This document shows positions 11,525 to 22,505 of a DNA stretch of 64,000 nt, one piece after another. Both the position numbers and the translations under genes were made by a program. The first letter of the stretch is position 1. Every line of letters starts with the position of its first letter. Origin of the DNA: Riptortus pedestris (taxonomy: Eukaryota > Arthropoda > Insecta > Hemiptera > Alydidae); NCBI GenBank assembly GCA_019009955.1, contig CM032231.1, positions 89,124,501-89,188,500 of the forward strand. Direction: 5' to 3'. The notes below the pieces were generated by a model that saw only the letters and a program-made list of their open reading frames with translations, had not been told where the DNA came from and ran no database searches.

Positions 11525-12136
11525 TTCATCCTGCTACATGTAATGATAGAATAGACAGAAAAGATGTTGACTGGATGGACAGCCAGTTATAGGTGGAAGC
11601 CCTCTGGAAAAATATCTACTACTGACAGGTATTCAAATTATGAACAGGCCAAAAATCTCCCTCAACTGCAAATAGGGGTTATTAGTTTTAGTTTTGATTT
11701 CTGTTAAGTTCTGGTCTAGAATCCGTTAAAACCATAACACCAAGTTGGAATGAAGTCAGGAGAATAGTTAAAGTCACGAGAAAGAGATTATTTAAAATTA
11801 ATTTTTTTTTTAAGATTTATTTATTGACATCACATCAAAGGTGATTTGCCATTTGAAAAGTTTAAAATTCTACTAAGTCAAATAACAAAAGTAAAATAAA
11901 TAGGAAATAACAACAAGTAACAATAGCAAAAACAATAAGGAAAACCAAAATTAAAATAAATAATTATTTTATAAATGAACATAGTACTAAATTCAAGAAA
12001 TTATAATCAGAATATTAAAAAAAAAAAAAAAATTGATGATGAGCATAATTGGTCAATGATTAATGTGAAATGAATGGCTGAAAATGGCACTTTTGCTAAT
12101 GATTGTCGTAAGTTCTCCTTCAGGGTAGTACATATA

Positions 12137-12187
12137 AACACACACACACACACACACACACCACACACACACGCACACACACACACA
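12137..12187. repeat. (CA)n microsatellite
   Basis: CA dinucleotides with a CC break and a CG variant, inside the LINE 3' untranslated region. It accounts for the Val-Cys stutter in the minus-strand frame at 12007-12225. Confidence 0.9.
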
Positions 12188-12251
12188 GACATATATGCAA
12201 ATATTATACAATTAATGCATATCATTTGAAATATTGTTGTATACCACCGAC

Positions 12252-12482
12252 TTAATTTATATGTAAAATTCTGTTGTATATTTGAATTTTGTGAAGGTAT
12301 GAGAATATGTTGTTAATGCCTTCCGTCAAAAGTTCTTGTAAGTCATAGGGGAAGTCCTGGTGTTGTCGTTTTCTGTATTCATTCAGTATATGTCTTATCG
12401 TCGAGAGAATGTTACAAGTTGAGGAAGTAGGCCTGACAGTCTTGGCCATTAATAGATCATTCACAATAAATCTAACCATCAA
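12252..12482 (-). pseudogene. LINE ORF2 C-terminal remnant
   Basis: Reads NDLLMAKTVRPTSSTCNILS, then TIRHILNEYRKRQHQDFP, then DLQELLTEGINNIFSYLHK. This aligns residue by residue with the + strand copy at 17077-17337, but the CX2CX7HX4C knuckle has lost its first and last Cys (S and Y). Known family context: such a C-terminal knuckle follows the RNase H domain of I-like LINEs. Only the last about 76 residues survive. Confidence 0.7.
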
Positions 12483-12490
12483 AAAATGTA

Positions 12491-13364
12491 TTAACTTAAA
12501 AAAAAAGTATTGGATACTTGGTGATACTGTACAAACGAGGTATACTCTTTTGACATTAAGTAAAGCTCCACTAGCAATTGCAACAGGAAGCGTTGCCAGC
12601 CTCTATGAAGTAAAACGAAATAACTAGCTAGAGATAACTAATTGAAGTACACCAATACCAATATACAGCTTACCAGATATTGCAAACCAACCCGTATAGC
12701 TCTTACTCATACAATGTACAAAAAGTATTGACATCCAACATCAAGTTCGCCAACGATCAAGTTCAATCACCAGCAGACTTACGATGATTTTTTAAACCAA
12801 GACTATCAATAGACCCTAATAGAGCAGGCTAACAATCTGTTGCCCCATTATATTGATTGTAATTATCTCAAGATAACAAAATATATAATTTCCATATTAA
12901 TATATATGTACAAATCATTGATATTTAAATAAGATCAAGTCAGTACATAACAAAATTATAACCACTCAATAAAGTTTGCATACAATCTTTCTACTTTGCA
13001 TTACAATGAGTATTAATACCTGAGTTTCGTATATAATCTTTTTATTTATTTACTAAAGTGTGTTGCAATTTTAGCGATTCACACATACTCATAAAACTAA
13101 AAATTGGTATAGCCACCTTATTATAAAAGAAAAATATGTTAAAATATGTACAGCCAAAGGTCGCAGGGCACAGTTACATTTTCTCCAGTGGATATTAATG
13201 GTAGTAGATTCTAATTATTTAAGCCTAAGATTCTAATTATTATTATTTAATTAAGTGTAGGTGAAAAGATGTGTTGTTGGAGGTGTTTCATGATTGTCGC
13301 GATGTATGTGCTGTTGACTCCCACTTTAATTGTTTAGTGTATATGTCGTTTATACTTTGTTATA
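12491..13364. other. Unassigned AT-rich DNA
   Basis: Nothing recognised. The + frame 12409-12627 begins inside the LINE remnant and is not a gene. Confidence 0.45.
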
Positions 13365-13600
13365 CGACAAAAGTGAATGTAACAAAAGTTACTCTAAATA
13401 ACAAAATAAACAACTTTTTATCCAGTGCATATTTGCCGAAAAACTCCTGCTCCATCTGCCTCGCTGATTTGTGAATCTAAACCATCCAGGGCGTCACCCA
13501 AACGCATACATAAAAAAATCATTCAAATCGGTCCAGCCGTTTAGGAGGAGTTCAGTGACATACACACGAACAGTAGAATTATATATATAAAGATAATAAT
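13365..13600 (+). repeat. Diverged relative of the family B monomer
   Basis: Contains AACAAAAGTTACTCTAAATA, ACAAAATAAACAACTTTT and GCATATTTGCCGAAAA, matching the start of the monomers at 36340 and 58850. Later it has AAATCGGTCCAGCCGTTTAG and ACATACACACGAACAG ending in a short TA tract. Only the first third matches closely, so it is either an old copy or a related family. Confidence 0.55.
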
Positions 13601-14659
13601 TAATATTATAAAGCTATAGAATATCGAATAATATTATAAAAGTGAAATTTCTATCGTCTTCTCTTTTAATCATAGTAACATAATGGGCTTATAGAACGTT
13701 TATAAGAGAATATTAATTGAAGAATGCTAAGTAATCATACAGAAAATGTTAAAGGAACTGTTAAACCCGCCACTAAGAGAGGAATGTATTAATTTTCCAA
13801 AGTGTATTTCTCAACATTCAGTTTTCCTTCATTGAGACTCATCATATCAAATTGAAATGTTTTATCTCAAATAGTTGATGGAAAACTTAAGTCATTGCCT
13901 ATGGCCTCGTTTTTAATTTTATTGATAACTCTCAATTTTACCCTAAATTCAATCATTATTTTATCGCTGTCGAATTCCTGACAGTCAAAGTCCTTCTACT
14001 CCCAACAATAGGACTGTCGCTTTTCATGGAATTCCATTCTTGGGAGAAAGGTGGTGGAATGTCCATTGTGTGAGACTAAGGATGGAAATTGAATAGCTTA
14101 GGTCGGATGAGGTTGAGCTGATACGGTGAGGGGAGGTAAGTAGCGTCTCGACTCATGAATGAGACCTGCTTTAAGACATTCCAAAAGAGAACTTCAAAGA
14201 GAGTGCGTCTCAAAGCAAGGCGCATTCATTATAAGGTGTCTTCTCTAACTGTAATTTACTCTCCTCGTCCTCTCAATTTACACGTGATATTTATCTTGTT
14301 TAATTAATTGCTGCTTTACATAGTCTATATAATTTAGACCCTACATACCGAAGGTCTATTTTCAACATTGTTTTAAATATAAATAAATATATTACTATAT
14401 TCTTTCTAAAATGGAAATAATAATTTTTTTTTATAAAGTCTTGGATGGTAGGACCAGGTAATACATATTTTTTTTTTATTTATTACAAAATATTTGTTTT
14501 GAGCTAAACTTTCCACCCCCCGAATTCCCACTCCTTGAGGGCCCAAATTATAATAATCAAGTAAACAATAATGATAAATCCCAAAATTCAATACCAAATA
14601 ATTAAATTTTTTAACATAACATACTCAATTCCAAATGACCGAATTAACCAGAAAAATAA
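13601..14659. other. Unassigned DNA
   Basis: No repeat or gene recognised. T-rich runs near 14430 and 14470. The 63-codon minus frame at 14406-14597 carries no motif. Confidence 0.45.
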
Positions 14660-14841
14660 AATGTCCGTCACGCAGAAGCTGTGTAAACTAAGATTTCCCA
14701 CATAAAGTTATACAATAGAGAAATCTCCATATGACTGCCGAACAGTTACGGAAACAACCGAACTAGCTGAAACGAATAGAAGCGAAGAAATGCAAATATC
14801 TCGGTTAATATTCAAGGTAGCTGATTTCCCTTAAGGGGATA
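14660..14841 (+). mobile_element. Family A copy with large internal deletion
   Basis: Starts ATGTCCGTCACGCAGAAGCTG and runs through AAGTTATACAATAGAGAAAT and CGGTTAATATTCAAGG, then jumps directly to TAGCTGATTTCCCTTAAGGG. About 180 bp remain, both termini retained; a MITE-sized deletion derivative. Confidence 0.8.
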
Positions 14842-16189
14842 ATAAATGAACAAATACATTTACAAATTAAAATTAAGAGCTTGTGCAGTCCCGAAGTTCA
14901 GAAGGGTTCTTCGGCACCTAAAGAATTTGAAATATAAGGTGAATCTTATTTCTAAACCTTAAAGATACGATTGTCCCGATCAAAATTATTAGATCAGGCA
15001 GGCAAACTTCTCTCTGGAGGATTTTGCAGCTGCAATGCCTTCGTATTTCTCAACTGCAATAGGGTGTTATGCTCTGCATGTTATACGCGACATGGCTTCC
15101 ACCAACTGGAACTGGTTTGGAAAGACGATAACTGGCGACCTGATCGGTCAGTCGGCCTTAGCAGAAAAGTGACGTAGAATAAGGAATAGTAATTTGCATA
15201 AAGTGAAATAGTGATTTTGACCTTTTGCTGCATCACTAGTAATGAGTATACTGATTTCCTTCCGGTTTCCTTTTTATGCTAATACAAATTCTTCTTTTGG
15301 CTTCCTAAAAAGGATTCCATATCTATTACGGGTTTAAGGAAACCAAAGTTTGAACTGGGCTTACGTTGGGAGTTGACAATAGACCCTGGACAGGAGATGC
15401 AAAGTGAACCCCTCGGGAGGCACAAAGAGACGGCAACTATAAGCAGCAGATAGTGAACAGAGACCAAGTCTGCGCTGATCAGTATTCCAGGTAGAAAGTT
15501 AGACCAGCGAGAAATGGTCTGGCACAATGGGCCCGCTGCTACCCGGAGCGGCAACAACCTGCTTAGTCCTGGAGCTACCTAAACTATTTTCAAGTTCCCA
15601 TAACAGACCCGTTCTCTGAAATTAACGTCTTCTTCGGATACATTTTAGTTTTAGCCGACGTAGGAAGCAATGAAGTATTTTTACAGTAAGTCCATATTTC
15701 TTTCATGCACTTGCCGTTTCCTTGTTTTACAATTATCCGGAATATCCTTTCTGTACTCGGTGATCATATAAAAGAGTAACCAGACAAATTTCCCTCGTAT
15801 GCCAATGGCACACAGATGATGTAATATCACAGGCTAGTTAATATTTCCTTCTTACTTTGAAGCTTATACACACAAAACATGAAATTCAGCCTGGGTAAGA
15901 GATTCTAAGCCGTTTTACTGGCCTAACTGAAAATCAAATGGAGTCGTCGGAACACCATCAAAATTCTGGGTAGGCAAAACAAAAATGTTTTTGTTTTTAT
16001 TTATTAACGTCTAAAGTGTGCTACTAAGGCTGATGGGACGGGTTATCTATAGGTTATCACTCTTTTCTAGGCCGGGTGAGACTATGGATTTTAATTAATG
16101 ACATCATAAATTCTAACTACCCAGGTGAGAACCAATATTCCGGCACGTTTACCAAATGAGATCCAGACTATCGCCTTAACTCACCTGGC
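14842..16189. other. Unassigned DNA
   Basis: Higher GC than surroundings around 15000-15560. A 68-codon + frame (14971-15177) and a 92-codon minus frame (15279-15557) are open, but neither shows a domain signature, and neither has clear splice or promoter context. Function unknown, probably non-coding. Confidence 0.35.
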
Positions 16190-16380
16190 TTACCCGAGCC
16201 CCCGAAAAAAAAACAATTAATTTTTCAAAAAAATCCGTTATTTAGTATTTCTCGAGCAATCACAAAATATCGGATATATTGCCGATTATACTTTTTACCC
16301 TTCCCCTAGCCCTTGCATGCTCGATTTCGGTTGTTAATGAACTTGATATTTAGTTTTGCATTATAAGTTGGTCATTAGGA
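16190..16380 (+). mobile_element. Decayed family A core fragment
   Basis: ACAAAATATCGGATATATTG, a C-rich CCCTTCCCCTAGCCC stretch, then CGATTTCGGTTGTTAATGAA and CTTGATATTTAGTTTTGCAT mirror the family A core (TTTCAGCCGTTAACGAACTTGATCTT...) with heavy divergence. Termini not found. 16381-17072 is otherwise unassigned. Confidence 0.5.
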
Positions 16381-17072
16381 GTGGCTGATGGAGTTATAAC
16401 GAACTTAAATTATTCCCCACCTGCAGTTGAACAACATCTCAACAATAAATAATGTATTAGAGGTTTTTTCTATTTTAAATAATATTTAAGAAATTTGGGA
16501 TTTCGTATTCACTCAAAATTTATATTTCATATTAAAACAGTTTTTAATAAAATTTATATTAGAGTTTTAGTTATAATGAACGGTCCTATCCAAACCATGA
16601 TGATGAGATAATGTTCTTGGGCTGTGGACAATGTCTTTAAATTTATTACATACGTTTCTGTAACTATGCTCACCTTTGTTGGTGTCTAGGAAGATGGATA
16701 TGGAAAGGTATGTTCGGCTGAGTGTTCAGCGGAAGGTGAACCCGGAAGGAAAAACCTGAAACCTTTGACCCAGTCACGGAAGAAGGCAGATATATATTCT
16801 AAAATATGTGTCCCAACAGCTCTGTATTAGAGGTCTTAGGGTTAGATATTCTTATTTTATGGATTCTCGGTGTCACAGGCAGGTATTTTTTTTTCTCCTC
16901 AGTAAACCTTTGAGAAGTCATTTATTTGAGTAGTTGTTCCATTGCCACAAAGCATATTAAATGTATTATTATGTTTAAATAAATATTTACAATTTAATGT
17001 TATAATTATCATATAACAAAAAAAATAAAATTGTGAAAAAAGCGAGGTAATGTAGAAGAATGTAAGGTAATG

Positions 17073-17632
17073 TAGTATGCGAGAAGAAGTAGTTCTCCCG
17101 AGACTTAGAATCGGACACACTAAACTAACACACTCATACTTAATGACAAAGACTGACAGACCTACTTGCTCAACATGCAACATTCCCTTGACGATAAGAC
17201 ATATACTGACAGAATGCCGAAAACGACAACACCAGGACTTCCCCTCCGATTTACAAGAACTATTGACGGAAGGCAGCCCACACATTAACAATATATTCTC
17301 ATACCTACACAAAATTGAAATATATGACACCATTTAACATGCAAATTAAGTCTGTGGTGTACAACAAAATTTAAAATTATACTCCACCAGCTAGCTATAC
17401 ACTTTTTTTTTTGTTGGTATTATTGCTAAGTTATTTGTTATTATTACTTGTTGTTAAGATATTTGTTATTATTACTTGTTGCTAAGGTATTTGTCATTAT
17501 TACTTGTTAAGGTATTTAATATTGTGTTACATGTTGTTAAGGTAATTTTTGTTATTGTTACCTGCTGTTAATTTTGAAAGGGCAAATCACCTTCGATGTA
17601 GTGTCCATGAATAAATAAATAAAAAAAAAAAA
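17073..17632 (+). mobile_element. 5'-truncated I-clade-like LINE, 3' end
   Basis: A coding remnant (17077-17337), a 3' untranslated region of about 290 nt rich in TTGTTATTATTACTTG units, and a terminal GAATAAATAAATAAAAAAAA tail at 17610-17632. The 3' end GGGCAAATCACCTTCGATGT matches the minus-strand copy at 11801-12490. Truncated to about 560 bp of what would be a 5-6 kb element. Confidence 0.75.
17077..17337 (+). pseudogene. LINE ORF2 C-terminal zinc-knuckle remnant
   Basis: Eighty-six codons: LPRLRIGHTKLTHSYLM, then CSTCNIPLTIRHILTEC, a complete CX2CX7HX4C knuckle, then DLQELLTEG and NIFSYLHKIEIYDTI before a stop. The RLRIGHTxLTHxYLM...HILTEC signature is characteristic of the end of ORF2 in RNase-H-bearing I-like and some Jockey-like LINEs. 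The initiating ATG is fortuitous because the element is truncated at about 17073. This is the best preserved of the copies here. Confidence 0.8.
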
Positions 17633-17954
17633 GTGAAATGCAAAAAAAAAAAAAAAAACAAACAACATCTGCAAACGGGAAAAGAGTGAACTTTGGATTT
17701 TTGAAGCATATAAGGTGATATGAAGCAAACGATATTGTACGATATGAAAACATCAGGGTAATGAACATTATATATAAATGAAAATGTAACTATAGAAAGG
17801 GGGGGGAGAAAAATTAAATAAATAAAAAAAAATAAGGAAAAGGGACAACCAAAAAAATAAAATAAACTAAAATAATAGAAAATAAATAATATTAAAGTTT
17901 ATACACCCTGCTAATATAGGAAATAAGTGAAGAGTGGTGTGTAGAAAGTGTAGA

Positions 17955-18185
17955 TTATAGTGTGTAATATATGTTGGTGTCTTTTAGATGTTTAATGACT
18001 GAGTCTATGTAATCACTGTTATCGGTCAAAAGTTCCTGTAAGTCATGTGGAATGTCTAAATTGTCTCTTTGTCGACTGTCAGTCAATATGTGTTGTACAG
18101 TTAAAGTTTCGTTGCAATGTCTACAAATCGGTGTGTCCTTGTTTGCCATTAAGTGTCCGTGGGTCAGCAAGCTGTTGTATAAACA
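17955..18185 (-). pseudogene. LINE ORF2 C-terminal remnant, diverged family
   Basis: Reads LTHGHLMANKDTPICRHCNE then TLTVQHILTDSRQRDNLDIP, DLQELLTDNS, so the knuckle keeps CX2C and His but the last Cys is replaced by Ser. It is related to, but clearly diverged from, the + copy at 17077-17337, and lies tail-to-tail with it. No poly(T) marks its 3' end; 17633-17954 is A-rich sequence that may include its untranslated region. Confidence 0.65.
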
Positions 18186-18426
18186 ATTTTGTTGGAAATT
18201 TGAAGTGACAAAATCTAAAACGTTTTTCTCTTACTCCAATATTAACCGATATATTTGTACTTTCACGTTTTCACCATTCATTTCATTTACACTTCTTCCC
18301 ATACAATTTTCAGTTAAAGCAACTTTATCAATAAGCATCTCATGTTCACCTGATATTTAAAGGCAACGAAAGCAGAGACATTTTATTATGACTTGAGTTA
18401 GAGAATGATTTATCGCAGTTGTTTGC

Positions 18427-18460
18427 GGTAATCTGCTAGTTTACGCAGCCCTGCGTGACA
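18427..18460 (-). mobile_element. Family A hairpin-end fragment
   Basis: AATCTGCTAGTTTACGCAG, then CCCTGCGTGAC: the 12-mer partner and hairpin of the family A terminus with one C of the loop missing. No family A body is attached on the left (18186-18426 is unassigned). Confidence 0.65.
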
Positions 18461-18801
18461 CTGTCGTAAGCTGCAGCAGACTGCCTATTGCAGATGAAGC
18501 GGATTGCTGGCAGAATGGGATTAGTAGTTAGGTATTTTCCAGTATGTACCTCCCCCTCCCCCCTCAGTAAATTCCCTCTTTCAGCGGATATGAAATACTC
18601 CCTCAATGTGGGCAGCCATGTTTTGTCCATCGACTCTCTAATGCTTGGCTCGACAATTTTCGTCTGCTGGATAATCTGTTGGAAAGCGTCAAACCATCTC
18701 GCACGCAACTCGACCGTTTGCTAACTGGCTAATTACCCGCTACATCCTAATTATTGGTCATTTGCCTCTAATCCACTATTAATTCGGTGAGTTTGATGTT
18801 C
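18461..18801. other. Unassigned GC-richer segment
   Basis: Lies between a family A terminal fragment and a full family A copy. Open on both strands (minus 18436-18708, 90 codons; plus 18488-18724, 78 codons). The minus frame has a plausible amphipathic composition (ARWFDAFQQIIQQTKIVEP) but no motif I recognise, and it runs into the family A terminus. Confidence 0.3.
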
Positions 18802-18916
18802 GCTTTTAGCAGATTTCCCTTAAACTATTGAGGTCGTACTAATGACGCGAAATTCGAAAAATTTCTTCAAATGTCCATCGATCCTACCTAGGAGATGACG
18901 AAAATGAGGTCCGTTC

Positions 18917-18972
<56 letters not shown>

Positions 18973-19414
18973 CTGTTAAAGCTCTAGCGGTCGCAATTTT
19001 TGTTTGATCGTTACCAAACTCGGAATTTAATCGTTTTATGTAAAAAGGAAGATCACGTTCGTTAATCGGACTCTTGGGAGGGGGGGGGGGGTTTAGAGGG
19101 GAATTTTTGATAACTATAAATATCTCTGTTATTTTGCGTCGGATCGAAAAATTGTATAGAATCAATCTTTTTGCAAATTAAATTTACTATAAATAATGAT
19201 CTATACATTTATTCCTTATCTTGAATATTAACCGAGATATTTGCATTTATATTGTGTGTGTGGTCGGCAGGAGTCGCATATGTTCGGGACTTTCCACTGA
19301 GAGCTAGGGCGGCCGTTCCCGTAATTGTTCGTCCCTCGTGAATAGGTTTAGAGATTCCTTACTACTTCTGATGTTAGTAGGCAGATTTCTCAGCCCCTGC
19401 GTGACGGACTTTTA
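18802..19414 (-). mobile_element. Family A copy, S subfamily, near full length
   Basis: Begins CTTTTAGCAGATTTCCCTTA with the palindrome shortened (AAACTATTGAGGTCG instead of AAGGGAAATC...). It continues through CATCGATCCTACCTAGGAG, (TA)n at 18922-18967 and the core, and ends GTAGGCAGATTTCTCAGCCC then CTGCGTGACGGACTTTT, with the left half of the hairpin lost. An 11-nt G run lies near 19080. The 93-codon minus frame is the repeat read through (TA)n. Confidence 0.88.
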
Positions 19415-20382
19415 TTTATGATTTAGTCTAAATGAGTAAAGTGTTTTGCGCTTTGAATAGACAGTATAAACATTTTTAATCACTCTTCTTATCCTGGACC
19501 ACATGTTATACATAGGTTAGTGGCAAGGGTCACCAATAAAAAATTAGATGGAACGCCAGTTTCAAAGCCCTCCCCAGTGTGGGAGGTTCGTTTCAATTAG
19601 TGTAAGAGGGGATGAGCACTTCATAACTTTAAGTAAACAATATGTAATTAAATTTAATAAATGTAATATTTTAGTTGATACTTTTTATAATTTTACTAAT
19701 GTAGTGAGGAACTATCTTTGGGGTTTTATAACTTAATGTTATTATTTACTGGAAAGGAATAGCCCCTAATTTACTGGAAGATATGGTATGTAGGCCACGG
19801 AACGTGTAGGGCATTTTTGAAAAAAAGTCTGAGTAGAAAAAAAAAAGGATCTGCTATTGGCGTACTTTGATTTTTAATGGTGCATCTACTTTGAAGAATT
19901 TTAAACACTTTTTTCTGTTATAATTTTAACTAGAGTGGAGATTTTTCAGCCATTATTTTATATATTTTTGTAGACTTAGGCGCTGTACAATCTGTACATC
20001 TGACTTATCTCCACGGGATTTTGCTCCTTCTCGTCTTACTTGTAACTCTTACGTTGCCTTCTTCAAGCTTGTCATAAAGTCCACTACTGTTATTAAGTCG
20101 CAGTCCGGGGACTAAATTAGTCAGCAGTCAAAATTAAAAGGTTTGAACTGAAGTTTCTTGGATCCATAAGTCCATAATAGTACTCTGACTTAGAAGAAGG
20201 AATACTAGGACGCGTTATGAAAGCTTAGAAGCGGGAAATTTGAAAATTACAGCCAGCTTCCTGCACTAGGCCTTGAATACAACACGCAGGAAACACGAAG
20301 TGAGTTGAAACAGCAATAAGCTTCCGATTTGGAAAGCCATCCCTTAGAATTTGGAGTAATCTGAAAGTCTAGACTCTAGATA
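19415..20382. other. Unassigned DNA
   Basis: Nothing recognised; a 62-codon + frame at 19548-19736 has no motif. Confidence 0.45.
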
Positions 20383-20900
20383 AAAAGTCCGCCACTCAGG
20401 GGCGGCGTAAACTAAGCAGATTCCCCGCGTGAAGTTTTACAATAGATAAATCTGCCTACTAATAACAGTAGTAGTAACGAATCTCTAAACCAATTTCGCG
20501 AGAGCCAAACAGTTAAGGAAACGGCCAAACTAGCTTTCGGCGGAACTTCCGACTTCAGTCGAACTCAACTCTGTTATGAGGCACACACTTAATAAAATTG
20601 CCAATATCTCTGTTAATATTCAAGATAGAGAATAAATATATATATATATAACATTATTTATAGCAAATTTAATTTGCTAAAAGATTGGTTCTATACAATC
20701 TTTCGATCCGACTCATAATAACGCAGATATTTTGAATTTTCGAAAATCCCCCCTCTAAACCCCACTCCCACTGGTCCGATTTCAGCTATTAATGAACTTG
20801 ATCTTTCTTTTTACATAAAACGATTAAAAATGGAGTTTCGTAACGATTAAATCAAAATATCTACCACTAGAGCAGTAAGACTCATATATATATATATATC
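20383..20900 (+). mobile_element. Family A copy truncated at its (TA)n tract
   Basis: Starts AAAAAGTCCGCCACTCAGG, hairpin slightly mutated, S block (GGCCAAACTAGCTTTCGGCG), core, then ends in a short TA tract at 20884-20899. The segment from AACGGACCTCATTTT to the palindromic end is missing, and Jockey-like LINE sequence follows directly. Confidence 0.8.
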
Positions 20901-21116
20901 CTTCGGAGTCCAAGGAATTGAGTGATGGCCTATTTTCAGTTCAGGAAGATCTTCGTTCTTGAAACGACGAAGAGCAAAAATCTTGTCCGGCGTTTTTTCG
21001 GGGTTCAACGAGAGCTTCTACTTCTTGAACCATCTTGAGACCTGGTTGGCTGCTCTTTGGAGATGGAGAATGGAAGCGTTTGGGGTATTGTCTTGAGTGA
21101 GGAGGAGTGTACCTTC
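20901..21116 (-). pseudogene. Jockey-like LINE reverse-transcriptase fragment
   Basis: Seventy-two codons with one stop: EGTLLLTQDNTPNASILHLQ, then RAANQVSRWFKK*KLSLNPEKT, then LKIGHHSIPWTPK. This is the segment just after the catalytic FADD of Jockey-clade reverse transcriptases (ALLxQ...A...LQxAaNxVxxWFxxWxLxLNPxKT). The in-frame stop sits where Trp is expected (TGG to TAG). Both ends are abrupt: the FADD side is absent beyond 21117 and the KYLG side is cut at the family A tract. Confidence 0.75.
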
Positions 21117-21867
21117 GCGATTACAATTCGTTTACTACATCGCACACGGAAGTAAAATTGTTTCTATGGCAACACAAAAAAAAAAAACAAAAACAAAAAA
21201 CTGCCTCAAGTGTAAATTTTATGAGAATCGGTTCCTTTTTGGTCGTAGATTTTGTAGCTGTAGAGAATATTGAATAACTGTTTCCAGAGTCTATCATTAT
21301 TCGAATTTGTTTCTTTATGTGGTACGAAATTGTCGCAGTTATTGATTGCTTAACCAAAGTTCAGTCAAGAAGTAATTAGTCTGGTGACACAGGAGTATTG
21401 CCGGAGCGACATGGCTGTTTAGGAAGTTTGTAGTATAGGTGAGTAGATGTTTAAAGGGCCGGGACACTTTGTTAGGGGAGAAGGGCAGTGCTGGCGGCAA
21501 AGGATACTAACACTTGCCGCTTAATCATGTTATATGAAACAGAACGAGACACTAATCACATTAGTGGACCGATCGACCTGTCAACCACACTCTTATTACC
21601 TACCTCCCACGTGTTGTCAATGATTACCTGTCATCGTATGCAAATATCTTCTACGTCCTTTAGGGGAAATAAGACAAAATATGCCCCATTACAGAAGAAG
21701 TTTAACATCCTTATCGAAATTACTCCCTTATTGACAAAAAAAATAAAAATAAAATAATAGCCTTCCTATTTTCAATATTCTTTAGGAATAATGGCATACA
21801 GGCATAACGAAAATTCTTAAATTTAAAATTAGACATAAGGAAATCCAACAATTGGCAGAAGGCATGA
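21117..21867. other. Unassigned DNA
   Basis: Contains an A-rich run near 21175-21200. Minus frame 21121-21357 and plus frame 21488-21757 (89 codons) show no known domains. It may include more decayed LINE sequence, but I cannot show it. Confidence 0.35.
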
Positions 21868-22125
21868 AGCAATTTTCGAAAATTTTCTTCAAATATCCAT
21901 CAATCCTATCAGATGACGAAAATGAGGTTCATTCAAATTTATATACATATATAGCTTTTAACGCTCTATTGGTCTTAACTTTTCTTTGATCGTTATAAAA
22001 CTCCATATTTAAACTAATAAATAATTTGTGTAGAACTAAAGATCATGATCATTATGGCTAAAACCGGGCTAGGGGGGTTAGGGCGTGAAAGCATCAAAAA
22101 TTCAAAATTCACGTTATCATGAGAC
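21868..22125 (-). mobile_element. Decayed family A copy
   Basis: AATTTTCGAAAATTTTCTTC, ATATCCATCAATCCTATC, GACGAAAATGAGGTTCATTC, short TA tract, TTTTAACGCTCTATTGG, TTTGATCGTTATAAAACTCC, then GGGGGGTTAGGG and ACGTTATCATGAGACGGATT follow the minus-strand order of family A. Termini lost; abuts the next copy. Confidence 0.7.
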
Positions 22126-22130
22126 GGATT

Positions 22131-22505
22131 AAAAAGTCCGTCACGCAGGGGCTGTGTTAACTAGGCAGATTTCCCACGTGAACCACCTATAGGCATTTAT
22201 CTCAAAACTTATGAGTTCAATGAGAACAATATTTGGCATTTAAACTTCAAATAAAGTGCTTCATAATATAATAAAATATTGTTAATATGAGATGAGTAGG
22301 AGTGGGGCTTTCCTGAAGACCGAAAACTTAAAAAATGCAAATATCTCAGTTAATAATGAAGATAGTAAAAAAACTATGTACATTTTCTAAACCACCCCTT
22401 CCCCTGGTCCGATTTCAGCCGTTAACGAACTTGATCTTTCTTTTTGTATAAAACGATTATATATCAAGTTTGGCAACGAAAAGACAAATATTGCGGCCGC
22501 TAAAG
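22131..22505 (+). mobile_element. Family A half-copy, B subfamily
   Basis: Starts AAAAAGTCCGTCACGCAGGG with hairpin and GGCAGATTTCCCACGTGAAC, then the B block (GGCATTTATCTCAAAAC) and the core to TTGCGGCCGCTAAAGCGG. Here it stops and continues into an inverted half-copy. Confidence 0.8.

Larger units (their letters stand above)
11801..12490 (-). mobile_element. 5'-truncated I-clade-like LINE, 3' end
   Basis: On the minus strand a decayed C-terminus (12252-12482) is followed by a 3' untranslated region ending near 11830 in GGCAAATCACCTTTGATGTG and a poly(A) tail (T run at 11802-11811 on +). The same 3' end (GGGCAAATCACCTTCGATGT) closes the + strand copy at 17073-17632, so they are one family. 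The untranslated region has acquired a (CA)n tract at 12137-12187. Confidence 0.7.

Noticed and set aside
18436..18724. Overlapping 90- and 78-codon frames as a gene
   Set aside because: The minus frame runs into a family A terminus and neither frame shows a motif; kept only as an unassigned segment.
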